Positions 17,269-26,042 of a stretch of 55,798 nucleotides of DNA are shown in pieces (position 1 is the stretch's first letter; every line of letters begins with the position of its first letter). The notes beneath the pieces were generated by a model, which worked only from the letters and a program-made list of their open reading frames with translations, was not told the DNA's origin and did no database searches. A program made the position numbers and the translations under genes. The DNA is taken from positions 1 to 55,798 of the forward strand of contig URJJ01000011.1 in assembly GCA_900548185.1 (NCBI GenBank), read 5' to 3'. The DNA is from an uncultured Opitutales bacterium (GTDB taxonomy: Bacteria; Verrucomicrobiota; Verrucomicrobiia; Opitutales; Intestinicryptomonadaceae).

Positions 17269-18798
17269 TCAGCGTTTCCTATTTCTCCCGGAAAGAATGC
17301 ACAACAGCGCAAGAACGCCGAATATCGCGGCATACTCTGCCGGTTCGGGGACCGAACTCGTCAGCTTAAATCCGCTTTCCGGATTGAAATCAAACTGTAT
17401 GCCGTACTTGTTTTTAAATTCTTCGGTTTTATCTTCGCCGTTGCTGTTCAACAATCCGATATACTTTTCATATCCCAATGCCCCGTCATCGGACGCACTG
17501 CCAGTCACAGTCTCCAAGACAGCCGCTACAAAATTCACATCGGCGCCGTTAAAATCAATCAGGTACATTTCCGAAAAATTGAAATCATCGTTTATTCTTA
17601 TATAAAACTTGGTGTCTTCTGAAATTGTAATGGTTTCCGTACCGACAAAGGAAAGCATCGACTTTTCATTCTCGAATATTATGTTTGCGCCCGAAAACGA
17701 CACGTTTTTGGCCACCAATTCGGTCTTGTTCTCGACCGATAGGTATATGTCGGAAAACGCGAGATTGCCGGCTTCGGCTGTACCGTGAATGTCCCTAGTA
17801 ATTATGCGGTTGTTGTGTAAAAATTCTTCGTCGTACGCACCTATGCGAATCGATCCCGAAATTGTAAGATCCCCCTCGGAAACAATGGAGCCGTTTATTG
17901 CCGAAGCAAAATAAGCTCTGGCGTAATCGGGAGATTCCTTGCCGTCAATAACAAGTTTCGGCACTGTCGTCACAAATTCGTTGGCGCCCTTATTTGACAT
18001 ATGGACGGCAATTCTGTTTTCATCCAGTATCCTGTCGTCCAAAAAGTTAACGCGAAGAAAACCGGCTTCAAAACGTTTGGAAGACGTGTGCACGCCTACC
18101 GCTGTCGCGGATTTTTCAATGGTGCCGCCTATGTTGATGGTTAACACTCCGTTAATCTTAAACGTGTTCGCATGCGAACCGGCGGATTTTCCGGTATAGG
18201 AAAGGCCCGTCGCCGACTTGTATCCCGCATAGTTTAGGTCAATGGTGCCGCCTGCGGAATTGAATTCAAATACGTCCCCGCTTCCGATTTTGCAATCGTT
18301 TAATATAATCCCGTTTATGCTTTTCGCGCTCGAGGAATTCTTAACATATCCGGCGGCAAAACTGAATTCGGAAAAATCCACGTTATCGAAATACAATCCG
18401 TATGACGCGTCGCTTATGCTGCTATTGAGCATGTTTAGCTCGATTCCGCCCGCGTCGAATGCGATTCCGACATTTTTGCAATCGACAATATACGCCCCCG
18501 CTTTAATGGGCGATGTGGGCATTCCGAATTGCTCGCTAAAGACAATAGACGTGGCGTTTGCGGAAAGCGACGACGGCCCCAAACAGTCTTTTGCAAAGAG
18601 AAATGCCGACAATGCGTCAGCGGGTTGCGAAACCGCGCTTAACGGCGTAAATACTCCGGCGTTTATGTTAAATGACCCCGTTTGGTGAAAATGTTCCGCC
18701 CAAACGCCGTTTATATCAATATCCTCCGCATGGCCTAAAAACGGAAACGACGCAAATAAAAGCGAAAAAAATAACGATTTTTTTTTGTCAATTTTCAT
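17269..18798 (-). CDS. PEP-CTERM anchored surface protein
   Basis: A 509-residue exported protein. It begins with a signal peptide (MKIDKKKSLFFSLLFASFPFLGHA) behind a perfect AAGGAG ribosome site, and ends with a PEP-CTERM sorting tail: VPEPAEYAA, a hydrophobic helix (IFGVLALLCILSG) and RNRKR. Such tails are recognised by exosortase/EpsH-type systems, usually in exopolysaccharide-making bacteria. The 450-residue body is rich in Gly, Ser, Asn and beta-prone residues with repeated 'NxITISEDTKFYIRI'-like strands, consistent with a beta-helix fold as in autotransporter-type adhesins. It shares layout and phrases with the next gene (SxGxLTISGxxxI; NNRI). The ligand and role are unknown. No exosortase is in the window. 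Confidence 0.85.
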   Translation of the reverse strand: MKIDKKKSLFFSLLFASFPFLGHAEDIDINGVWAEHFHQTGSFNINAGVFTPLSAVSQPADALSAFLFAKDCLGPSSLSANATSIVFSEQFGMPTSPIKAGAYIVDCKNVGIAFDAGGIELNMLNSSISDASYGLYFDNVDFSEFSFAAGYVKNSSSAKSINGIILNDCKIGSGDVFEFNSAGGTIDLNYAGYKSATGLSYTGKSAGSHANTFKINGVLTINIGGTIEKSATAVGVHTSSKRFEAGFLRVNFLDDRILDENRIAVHMSNKGANEFVTTVPKLVIDGKESPDYARAYFASAINGSIVSEGDLTISGSIRIGAYDEEFLHNNRIITRDIHGTAEAGNLAFSDIYLSVENKTELVAKNVSFSGANIIFENEKSMLSFVGTETITISEDTKFYIRINDDFNFSEMYLIDFNGADVNFVAAVLETVTGSASDDGALGYEKYIGLLNSNGEDKTEEFKNKYGIQFDFNPESGFKLTSSVPEPAEYAAIFGVLALLCILSGRNRKR

Positions 18799-19113
18799 AT
18801 TTTCTCCTTTGTAATTCTTTTACGTTCAATACTTTTTCATGGGGTCTGGGACGCATATTTCGTTTGTGCAATCCGCTTTGTTGCCATTAACGGAAAATAA
18901 GAATTTTGCATTATAATAAAATAGGCGGAAATTCCCCCTTCCTCATTTCGCAGAGCTAAGGGGGAATTCCCATGAGACACGCACTATTACTATTGCATTG
19001 CCTGCAAACTGGCAGACCGGAAACAATGCAGCGAAAAGAAAAAACTCGTATTCCCGCACTCCTGCAGCTTGCAGACAAAATTTAAGAAAGAACAATTTTT
19101 GCTGCGCTGGCGG
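18799..19113. other. Intergenic region between two PEP-CTERM genes
   Basis: This 315-bp gap holds no gene. It contains the promoter and ribosome site of the gene at 18798 (near 18800-18830), a strong hairpin (18930-18968, listed separately), and two short CTGC/GCAG palindromes (near 19007 and 19062). The rest is AT-rich and unremarkable. Confidence 0.6.
18930..18968 (-). terminator. Hairpin, probable terminator of the upstream PEP-CTERM gene
   Basis: A perfect 11-bp inverted repeat (AATTCCCCCTT / AAGGGGGAATT) with a 17-base loop lies about 145 bp after the stop of the gene at 19114. In the minus direction it is followed by an AT-rich stretch (TATTTTATTAT) rather than a clean T run, so termination is plausible but not certain. 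Confidence 0.45.
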
Positions 19114-20685
19114 CTATACGCGCGCTTTCCGTCTGCGCCAGGCTGCAAGACCGAGAACCAATGAACCGAGCATTGCCGCATATGTCGCCGGTTCAGGAAC
19201 GGCGCTGGTTATTACGCCCGACGAATTCATAATATATTCTTCGCCCTCTACAATATTGCCGTATTCATCAATGACTTTTATCGTTATATTGCCGGCATTG
19301 TCTGTGTCTTCAGCAAATGACCCCGCAATAGTTTCCGTCTGATTTCCGCCCACGGTGATATGGTCTCCCATAAACAGGAAGTCATTGACTTCCAGCGATG
19401 TACCTTTGCGCACGTAAAATTCCGTATCGCTGTCTATTGTAACAATGGCATCGCCGAAATTGATTAAACCGCCATTTCCCGCATTCTCAAATACGAATAT
19501 TGAGTTTATAATATCGACTTTCGCGGCGGAAATTTCTATCTCATTCTTAAAAAAGAACTGTGCATTGTCGAACGTCAACAGACTGTCGGCATTCAACAGT
19601 TCTATTCTATTGTTATCCATAATTGCCGAATCGGCCTCCACCGCAAACCCGAAACCGCCCGTGATAGTAAGGTTTCCGTTGGATTTTATCGAACCGTTCA
19701 AAGTTGTAATAATATCTTTGTTGGGATCAATTTTGGCCATGTCTTTTTTTGATATCGGATCTGCCGACATAGTCGACGCGCCGGTCGAAGTGAAATACAC
19801 CGCATAACGCTGGTTCGCAACACCGTTCTTGTTGCCGACAGATATTTGGTTGTGTCCCGTAAAACTGAGGTTCGACGAAGTTTCTACCCCGTACGCCGTT
19901 GCCGTGGAATACGACGACTCGCCAATTATAACCTTGGTGTTGGCGATATTTATCGCGTTGGAAGCGTTGGGCGTCAGGTTTAGTTTTATACCCACCGCAT
20001 TCTTATAACTCATGGTTTTTAAATTTCCCGTAGCATTGTCGTATCCAATCGCAACTAAGCCGTAGTGTTTGTCGTGCCCGCCCAGCTGGAAATTCGGAGC
20101 GCTAACTTTGCAGTCGTTAAGATGCACGCCATAAAGATTATCCGCGGTGGCGTTGTTCACCAAATGCGCTCCTCCGAACAGGAAATTTCCGCTAAACGCG
20201 CCACTGTCGCTAAATGTTGCGCCGTTGAAATAAGCGACCGAAGCCGACGAGTTTGCAGTGGCATTTACCGTACTGTTGGTAAATATTGTATGTTTTGAAT
20301 CCAAATGAATTCCCCATTGCGGAAGGTCAACTTCAGTTCCATCAGGATTTTCAGCCAGATTCATTCCTCCAAATTCCGAGCTGGAATTTACATACAGCAC
20401 CGTGCTTAGAGGCGAAGTGGTATTCCCTCTAAGTTCAACGGAAGTGCCTTTATAATCAATGAAGGAATTAGACGTAGTTCCATCCATGAATATATATGTA
20501 GACGCCGTCGAACCATTACCGGCAGAACCACTCCACTGTAGACCGGTTCCGGTCATTTGGCCGCTGCCTTGCTGTGAATAATGCGACGTGACACCTTCAA
20601 TCGCGAACGCCGCATCTGAGAATGCAAACACCCCTGAACAAAGAGTCACTTTGCTTCCTATATCCAATATTTTTTTAATTTTCAT
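19114..20685 (-). CDS. PEP-CTERM anchored surface protein, paralogue
   Basis: A 523-residue exported protein. N-terminal signal: MKIKKILDIGSKVTLCSGVFAFSDAAFA. C-terminal sorting tail: VPEPATYAAMLGSLVLGLAAW followed by RRRKARV. The body is a Gly/Ser/Asn/Thr-rich beta-helix-like array ('SFTGHNQISVGNKNG', 'SNGNLTITGGFGF', 'IDSDTEFYVRKG'). It parallels the gene at 17269 in length, domain order and several phrases, which suggests a tandem duplication followed by strong divergence. AAAGGTAAAAA precedes the ATG. It is expected to be exported by Sec and processed at the inner membrane by an exosortase for display in or release from the envelope. Adhesion or structural roles are usual guesses for this group. 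Confidence 0.85.
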   Translation of the reverse strand: MKIKKILDIGSKVTLCSGVFAFSDAAFAIEGVTSHYSQQGSGQMTGTGLQWSGSAGNGSTASTYIFMDGTTSNSFIDYKGTSVELRGNTTSPLSTVLYVNSSSEFGGMNLAENPDGTEVDLPQWGIHLDSKHTIFTNSTVNATANSSASVAYFNGATFSDSGAFSGNFLFGGAHLVNNATADNLYGVHLNDCKVSAPNFQLGGHDKHYGLVAIGYDNATGNLKTMSYKNAVGIKLNLTPNASNAINIANTKVIIGESSYSTATAYGVETSSNLSFTGHNQISVGNKNGVANQRYAVYFTSTGASTMSADPISKKDMAKIDPNKDIITTLNGSIKSNGNLTITGGFGFAVEADSAIMDNNRIELLNADSLLTFDNAQFFFKNEIEISAAKVDIINSIFVFENAGNGGLINFGDAIVTIDSDTEFYVRKGTSLEVNDFLFMGDHITVGGNQTETIAGSFAEDTDNAGNITIKVIDEYGNIVEGEEYIMNSSGVITSAVPEPATYAAMLGSLVLGLAAWRRRKARV

Positions 20686-20952
20686 TTTTTACCTTTCGTT
20701 TTGCAGTTTTAAAAGGTTTTTTGGGTGGCGAGGCATCGGAATAATAAACACATTTGCGGTATCCTCAAATCTGAAGCATCCGACTTGCGCCGCCGAAACA
20801 CAATCTGCGATATATAGATTCCCGACGCGCAAAATACGCTATAACCTACGCCCTATTCTAATACCTAAGTATTTTGCTTTTACTCTTTACTCCTCATAGG
20901 TCGATAGCGCGTTTTGACGCCGGAAAAATTTTAAAGAACGACAATTTTAACC

Positions 20953-23910
20953 CTATCGCCTCGCTTTCCGTCTGCGCCAGGCGGAAAGGCTTAGCGCCAA
21001 TGCGCCGAGAATTGCCGCATATGCTGCAGGCTCCGGAACATATGTACCCGAAATATGGAATCCCGCATCGTCGAAAGACGCCTTCCAATCTCCGGTATAA
21101 AGTTCGCCGTTAATCTTAAAGACTATGTTGTCCTTGTCTTCCCAAATTTCCGAATTCGCCAACGTCACAGTTCTTTCAAACGACATCACAAGGATATCGA
21201 ACACTTCGCCTTCCGAAAAATTGCCAAGCACATCCAAATTCAGCTTTGCTCCGTCCGCAAATTCCAATATCGGCGCAAAATCGTCCGGGTATGGAACCTG
21301 TCCAGGCTCTGTTTTAAAAATTAAGGTGCTTTCACCCTTGTTCAATGTAATGTTCATAGGCCCCTCAATACCCATTGAGGAATCTATGAGTGTAAAAGTA
21401 TCACCTGCTTCGAACGTTGCGCCGCCTCCTTTGGAGCCTCCGGAATATTCGCCAAACCATACCATATTTTGCTTCGGAATATAAGACCAATTTGTCGTAC
21501 CAGGGGCGTAACTACCGTCGGGCACTTTACGATCAAAATTAGTTTCGCCTTTACTTCTATCATATTGATAATTCCACATTATATACTTAGCTTCGTTAGC
21601 CGGATGACCAGCTATAGCTGATGTGTTTTTGTCAGTATATAAGAAGCTCCAAGGATGACCTAATGCACTGGTATTTTCCCACCATCTATCCGGCACAGCG
21701 GTATCCGCAAGCGCCATAGCGCCGCTCAGAGAGCCTTTAGGAGTCGTCCATACAACACCGGAAAAATCGGTGTAATGTATCTTCGCATCCGCGAGTGTCG
21801 CGCCGGCCAATGTAGCACCTTTAAATGTGACATAAGAAAGATCCGTATTGTCGAGATTTGCTCCGGTCATATTCTGGGCGGCAAGATTCCAAGCGGCCAA
21901 ATTGTTTCCGCTCAGATTTACAGCGCCGAGATTTTTCTGCTGGTAGCTTCTCGTTCCCATAAAATGCTCCCACGTCAGACCGTTGGCAACCGTATTGCTG
22001 AGGTTTGCCCCGTTTATGGCCGCGCCGTAAATCTCCGTAGTGGACGTAAATGTTGCGTTTGACATGTCCGCTCCCGACAAATCCGCGCCGTTCATGCTCA
22101 TATTTGCCAGCGATTTGCCGCTCAGGTTGGATTTTGACATGTTTGCGCCGTCCAATTTGCTATTGGTAAATACCGCGCTCCTCAAATCCTGCCCGTCAAA
22201 ATTCCAACCGCGCATGTCGTTGTTGGAAAGGTTTATCGCGCCCAAGTCCTTGTTCTTAAAGCTTGCTGTGCTTTCAAACTGTTCACGCGAAAAGTTTTCC
22301 ACACTGGACAAATTCGCGCCTTTAATTACCGCATCTGTAATATTTGAAGCAGTCCAAGAGGATTTTTCTAAATTTGCATTTTCAAAAGAGGCATTTGTCA
22401 ATTTGCAATAAATAAAGGCGCCGCCACCCATATTGGCGTTATTAAAACTTGCGCCGGTCATTTCAAAACCGTCAAATCCCCAAGCCTCCATGTTGTTGCC
22501 GTTTAACTTAACGCCCGCAAGATTCCTGTCATTGAAACTCTTGGTAGAAGTTATTAAGTCTACAGACATGTTGGTATTTGAAAAATCCGCGTTTGTTATT
22601 ACGGCATCGGTCATATCCGAAGCGTTTATATCCTTATCCGCAAAATTCCAGCCGTCCAAGTCGTTATTGCTTAAGTTTATTGAGCCCAAGGTGTTGTTTT
22701 TATAACTTGCCGTGCTTTCAAACTGTTCCTTTGTAAAGCCGTTTGCTACGGTATTGCTTAAGTTCGCATTGTTTATATTTACGCCTATAAAAGTTGCCCC
22801 AGTAAAATTAGCTCCAGACAAATTCGCACCGTCAAAGCTTACTTTAGAGCTTAAAGCACTATTTACAAATTTCGCCCCAGCCATATTCTGACCACTAAAA
22901 TCCCATTCCGAATAATACAGATTGTTGTTACTTAAGTCTATTGCGCCAAGATCCTTGTCCTTATAACTCTTAGTTAAATAAATATTCTCAGGACCTCCAA
23001 GACCGTTTATCTTATTAAAAGACGCATCCTTTATTATGGCATTTGTTAAATCGAAATCAGGCCTAAAGGTCTTTCCGTCAAAATTCCAACCAGTCATGTC
23101 GTTATTCGACAAATTAATGGCGCCTAGCGTATTATTTTTGTAACTTGCCGTGCTATAAAACTGCTCTTTTGTAAAGCCATTCGATGTCACTCCACTCAAG
23201 TTAGCATGTGTAATAACTGCATCTGTAAACGTTGCGTCAGTAAGCATTGATTTTTCAAAATTTGCCGACGTCAGAGTAGCGTTGGAAAATTTGGCATCGG
23301 TAAAATTTGAGCTACTCAAATTACCACCCGAAATATTTGCGCTAGAAAAATCAGTAGAATAATAATAACCGTTGGCAAAAGCAGCCTTTGACATATTCTG
23401 GCCACTAAAGTTCCAGCCGCCCATTCGATTATTGCTGAAGTTTATTGCCCCCAGATCCTTGTTCTTATAGCTAGCGGTACTGTAAAGATTTGCCTCACTA
23501 AGATAATATATGCCGGAAAAATCTGTATTCTTTATAATGGAATTAGCGAAACTGGATCCGTTGATACTCTTACCACGGAAACTCCAACCTGTTAAGTCGT
23601 TGTTCGACAGATTTATCGCGCCCAATTTGTTTTCTTTGTAGCTCTTAGTGCTTTCAAACTGCCCCTGCGTAAAGCCTTTCGCTACGGTTCCGCTAAAATT
23701 TGCATTCGTTATTACGGCATCCAAAAAATTAGTACCAGCTAATGTGGCATTGGAAAAGTTGGCGTTGGAATATTCTCCTTTAGCCAAGTCTTCACCAGAT
23801 AAGTTCTGCCCTGAATAATCTTTCCCTTCCGAAAAAGCCGACGATGCCCCCAATAAAAATATAGGGAGCGACTTCAACAGTAATGTCAATTGGTTCCTAT
23901 TTGTTTTCAT
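20953..23910 (-). CDS. Giant pentapeptide-repeat PEP-CTERM surface protein
   Basis: A 985-residue exported protein. A signal peptide (MKTNRNQLTLLLKSLPIFLLGASSAFS) is followed by about 730 residues of pentapeptide repeats A(N/D)LSx / A(N/D)F(S/T)x, which fold into a right-handed four-sided beta-helix. Eight copies of a higher-order module are visible, each with a phrase like S-T-x-S-Y-K-x-x-x-L-G-A-I-N-L-S-N-N-x and a following GWNFxGQ. Residues about 730-950 form a non-repeat domain with several Trp ('WWENTSALGHPWSFLY'). The tail is YVPEPAAYAAILGALALSLSAWRRRKARR. AAAGGT precedes the ATG. Pentapeptide proteins that mimic DNA (Qnr, MfpA) are cytoplasmic; this one is clearly exported, so a structural or binding surface role is more likely. 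Confidence 0.9.
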   Translation of the reverse strand: MKTNRNQLTLLLKSLPIFLLGASSAFSEGKDYSGQNLSGEDLAKGEYSNANFSNATLAGTNFLDAVITNANFSGTVAKGFTQGQFESTKSYKENKLGAINLSNNDLTGWSFRGKSINGSSFANSIIKNTDFSGIYYLSEANLYSTASYKNKDLGAINFSNNRMGGWNFSGQNMSKAAFANGYYYSTDFSSANISGGNLSSSNFTDAKFSNATLTSANFEKSMLTDATFTDAVITHANLSGVTSNGFTKEQFYSTASYKNNTLGAINLSNNDMTGWNFDGKTFRPDFDLTNAIIKDASFNKINGLGGPENIYLTKSYKDKDLGAIDLSNNNLYYSEWDFSGQNMAGAKFVNSALSSKVSFDGANLSGANFTGATFIGVNINNANLSNTVANGFTKEQFESTASYKNNTLGSINLSNNDLDGWNFADKDINASDMTDAVITNADFSNTNMSVDLITSTKSFNDRNLAGVKLNGNNMEAWGFDGFEMTGASFNNANMGGGAFIYCKLTNASFENANLEKSSWTASNITDAVIKGANLSSVENFSREQFESTASFKNKDLGAINLSNNDMRGWNFDGQDLRSAVFTNSKLDGANMSKSNLSGKSLANMSMNGADLSGADMSNATFTSTTEIYGAAINGANLSNTVANGLTWEHFMGTRSYQQKNLGAVNLSGNNLAAWNLAAQNMTGANLDNTDLSYVTFKGATLAGATLADAKIHYTDFSGVVWTTPKGSLSGAMALADTAVPDRWWENTSALGHPWSFLYTDKNTSAIAGHPANEAKYIMWNYQYDRSKGETNFDRKVPDGSYAPGTTNWSYIPKQNMVWFGEYSGGSKGGGATFEAGDTFTLIDSSMGIEGPMNITLNKGESTLIFKTEPGQVPYPDDFAPILEFADGAKLNLDVLGNFSEGEVFDILVMSFERTVTLANSEIWEDKDNIVFKINGELYTGDWKASFDDAGFHISGTYVPEPAAYAAILGALALSLSAWRRRKARR

Positions 23911-23942
23911 ATATTTGTACCTTTGTTTTGCTTAAGATTCAT

Positions 23943-24359
23943 TCACAAATTCTTCTTGGGAGCCTTCCCTTCTTCATCGTTCATATAAACACGCTCCACT
24001 CCAAACAGCGTCTCGTGCTTATCCAAAGTCACTTTGAAAGGCTTCTCCGCAACAGACACGCCGTTGCGCGTAGCCAAAAGCGTACCGCTTACGACGGTAT
24101 GACCGGGTTTATCTTTTTCCGAGTTTCCGTTGAGAAATATTATTTCCTCCAAAACCGCATAGCTGATGGAAAAGCTGCCGTCGTTTTCAAACTTTGCGCG
24201 AAGCTCGCTGACGCTGCCTTTGGGGACAATTTTGCGCACATCTTCGATGTTTTTATCCAATATAAAACCGGCCGCTTTCAAGATGTCGCCCCGTTTGCCG
24301 CCAACCGTTTCCCTGCCCTTAAAAATGGCGGTTTGCAACTCTTCAGAATGATTTATCAT
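23943..24359 (-). CDS. Unknown small cytoplasmic protein upstream of the pentapeptide gene
   Basis: A 138-residue protein with no signal peptide or membrane segment and no recognised family. It is helical at the start (MINHSEELQTAIFKGRETV) and beta-rich later ('FENDGSFSISYAVLEEIIFL', 'HTVVSGTLLATRNGVSV'). It ends 32 bp before the pentapeptide PEP-CTERM gene on the same strand, so cotranscription is likely. A chaperone, regulator or unrelated passenger would all fit. The ribosome site is weak (GAAAG). Confidence 0.5.
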   Translation of the reverse strand: MINHSEELQTAIFKGRETVGGKRGDILKAAGFILDKNIEDVRKIVPKGSVSELRAKFENDGSFSISYAVLEEIIFLNGNSEKDKPGHTVVSGTLLATRNGVSVAEKPFKVTLDKHETLFGVERVYMNDEEGKAPKKNL

Positions 24360-24906
24360 GCTTTCTATTTCTTTTTTCGTTGAAAGGCCTAGAGCGATAC
24401 CTCACTAACATCTCCCGGCGCGATTATTACTCCTATTATAGGTTTTTATCGCGGCAGCTCGCCAAGACGGACGCGCCAAAAGACGTTTATTAAGATTTAT
24501 GCCTCCATAGCCCTGTCGCAGGCGGGAATAAGATTGTGAAGCTTCCCTGATTGTTTTTGTATGCAAATGAAAAGCTTCTTTAACCTGCCTGCCGTTTATA
24601 ATTGCGGCAAACGGAACTATATCCGCGAAAACTTTGCGGCGCAAAAACTCAAAAACGTTCAATTTAAACGTTCGTGTAATTGAACATTTTTAGAAGAAAA
24701 CAAACTTAGCAAAGAAATACAGATTAACGAAAAATGAAAGCCGCAAATCTCACAAAAACAACCAATCAGAGGTACAAGGGGCGCAGGAGCATTGAAACAA
24801 AATATCGCCCCAACCCCGTTCAAGGCAGACGAACCTCTAAATTGAACGCCAAAATTTTGTCAACAAAAAAAATAAGTTTTTAAACAAAGCAGAAAGGATT
24901 TATGGA
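24360..24906. other. Intergenic region upstream of the serine recombinase
   Basis: About 550 bp with no convincing gene. An open frame of 85 codons on the minus strand (24405-24662) includes the string SRLRQGYGG, which I recall as a translation product of a dispersed repeat in many environmental genomes; the DNA behind it is GCCTCCATAGCCCTGTCGCA at 24507-24526. Farther right are an inverted repeat GTTCAATT/AATTGAAC (24657-24685), a third AATTGAAC near 24840, and a nested inverted-repeat block (24768-24838). This could hold the recombinase promoter and crossover sites. Confidence 0.45.
24768..24838. repeat. Nested inverted repeats just upstream of the recombinase gene
   Basis: AGAGGT (24768-24773) pairs with ACCTCT (24833-24838), and inside it GGGGCG (24778-24783) pairs with CGCCCC (24806-24811). 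Arms are short and unequally spaced. The position 70 bp before a site-specific recombinase start makes an autoregulatory or crossover site possible. Confidence 0.3.
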
Positions 24907-25506
24907 ATGGTATACGGTTATGTCAGGGTAAGCACCTGCAAACAATCTACTAAGAATCAGTATTTTGAGATAAAAAAACATCTCAAGGGACGCGGGGCGT
25001 CGATAGACAAGTGGTTTGAGGAAACAGTCAGCGGAAGAAAGAAAATTTCGGAAAGGCAATTGGGCAGACTGCTTGAAGAAGTGCGTTCTGGAGACGTCGT
25101 AGTGGTCTCCGAACTCTCGCGGCTCGGCAGAAACCTTATGCAAATCATGGGCATTTTGCACATGTGCATGGAAAAGGAAATCAAGATTATAACCATAAAG
25201 GAAGGCTATGAACTCGGCGACAATATAAATTCAAAAGTATTGGCATTCGCCTTTGCCCTATCTGCCGAAATAGAACACAACCTGATTTCACTGCGCACAA
25301 GGGAGGCTCTGGCCAGAAAGAAAGCCGAAGGGAAACACCTCGGCCGGCCTTTGGGGTTCAAGCCCGCAAACATCAAGCTTACCAGCAAGGAAAAACAAAT
25401 TAAACAAATGCTCTTGGAGAATACGCCCAAAACGGAAATTATGCAGACTTTCAATGTCAGCAGGAACACGCTGAACAGTTTCATAAAGAGCAGGAAAATC
25501 GTATAA
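24907..25506 (+). CDS. Invertase/resolvase-type serine recombinase
   Basis: A 199-residue small serine recombinase that would cut and rejoin DNA at paired sites. The N-terminal catalytic domain has YVRVST with the nucleophile Ser at residue 9, the 'SELSRLGRN' motif with the conserved arginines, and the long E helix ('LAFAFALSAEIEHNLISLRTREALARKKAEGK'). A linker with 'GRPLG' leads to a C-terminal helix-turn-helix (TPKTEIMQTFNVSRNTLNSFIKS). Size and domains match Hin/Pin and the Bacteroides master invertase Mpi rather than large integrases. AAGGA sits 8 bases before ATG. No clean pair of long inverted repeats was found nearby, so its target may be elsewhere. Phase variation of surface genes is a plausible but unproven role. 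Confidence 0.92.
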   Translation: MVYGYVRVSTCKQSTKNQYFEIKKHLKGRGASIDKWFEETVSGRKKISERQLGRLLEEVRSGDVVVVSELSRLGRNLMQIMGILHMCMEKEIKIITIKEGYELGDNINSKVLAFAFALSAEIEHNLISLRTREALARKKAEGKHLGRPLGFKPANIKLTSKEKQIKQMLLENTPKTEIMQTFNVSRNTLNSFIKSRKIV

Positions 25507-25643
25507 AAGTTATGGGACTTCACGCGAGCAATAAAAAGGGATATGTATCCGGTCAAAATCCAGGACCGCCCGGCAAACGCGCCCCTGGAGGCCTCGGAAT
25601 GCCTCTATACGGCCGCAGGAATTCTCGCTTGACTGTTTTCCGG

Positions 25644-26042
25644 TTATGACAATCTTAAAAACGATATCCATACTGCTTTTTGCAGTAATGGGAGCGTCCC
25701 TATATCACCTATTTGGAAGTATGATATCTTTCCTTCCTGCCTAAGCCTATCTAACAACGGCCTCGATAGATTCATATAGGCCAAGGCTTCTTTCAATGTC
25801 AATAGTGGGATATCTAGATCAGGAAGAGTTGACCTGTCTTTCGTTATGTATGCTTGCCTTAAAAAAGACAAAATATCTGTGTATTTAAACCTATATAATT
25901 TTTTTCCCAGACAAGAATACGGAAGCTTATTTGCTCCAATTAATCGGTAAATAAATAAAGCAGATACAGAAATCAAAGATGAGAACTCCTGTATATACCA
26001 AAGACGATTATTTATATTGGAGAATGGTATATTTTTGTCCAT
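25644..26042 (-). CDS. Tandem excisionase-type HTH protein with a degraded second domain
   Basis: About 132 residues from ATG 26042; a TTG at 26066 behind GGAG is an alternative. It has two MerR/excisionase-like helix-turn-helix units. The first is complete: 'LISVSALFIYRLIGANKLPYSCLGKKLYRFKYTDILSFL' follows the usual pattern S..T.YRLI..GKLP...lG.k.yRF...DI..FL. The second begins well (PLLTLKEALAYMNLSRPLLDRLRQEGKISYFQIG) but then loses the expected wing and ends in unrelated residues (GTLPLLQKAVWISFLRLS). This suggests a frameshift or truncation at about 25,700. Such proteins act as regulators or as recombination directionality factors on mobile elements; its neighbour is a serine recombinase. 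Confidence 0.65.
   Translation of the reverse strand: MDKNIPFSNINNRLWYIQEFSSLISVSALFIYRLIGANKLPYSCLGKKLYRFKYTDILSFLRQAYITKDRSTLPDLDIPLLTLKEALAYMNLSRPLLDRLRQEGKISYFQIGDIGTLPLLQKAVWISFLRLS

Noticed and set aside
24405..24662. 85-codon minus-strand frame as a gene
   Set aside because: Content is repeat-like (SRLRQGYGG) and basic without domain; treated as possible repeat DNA.
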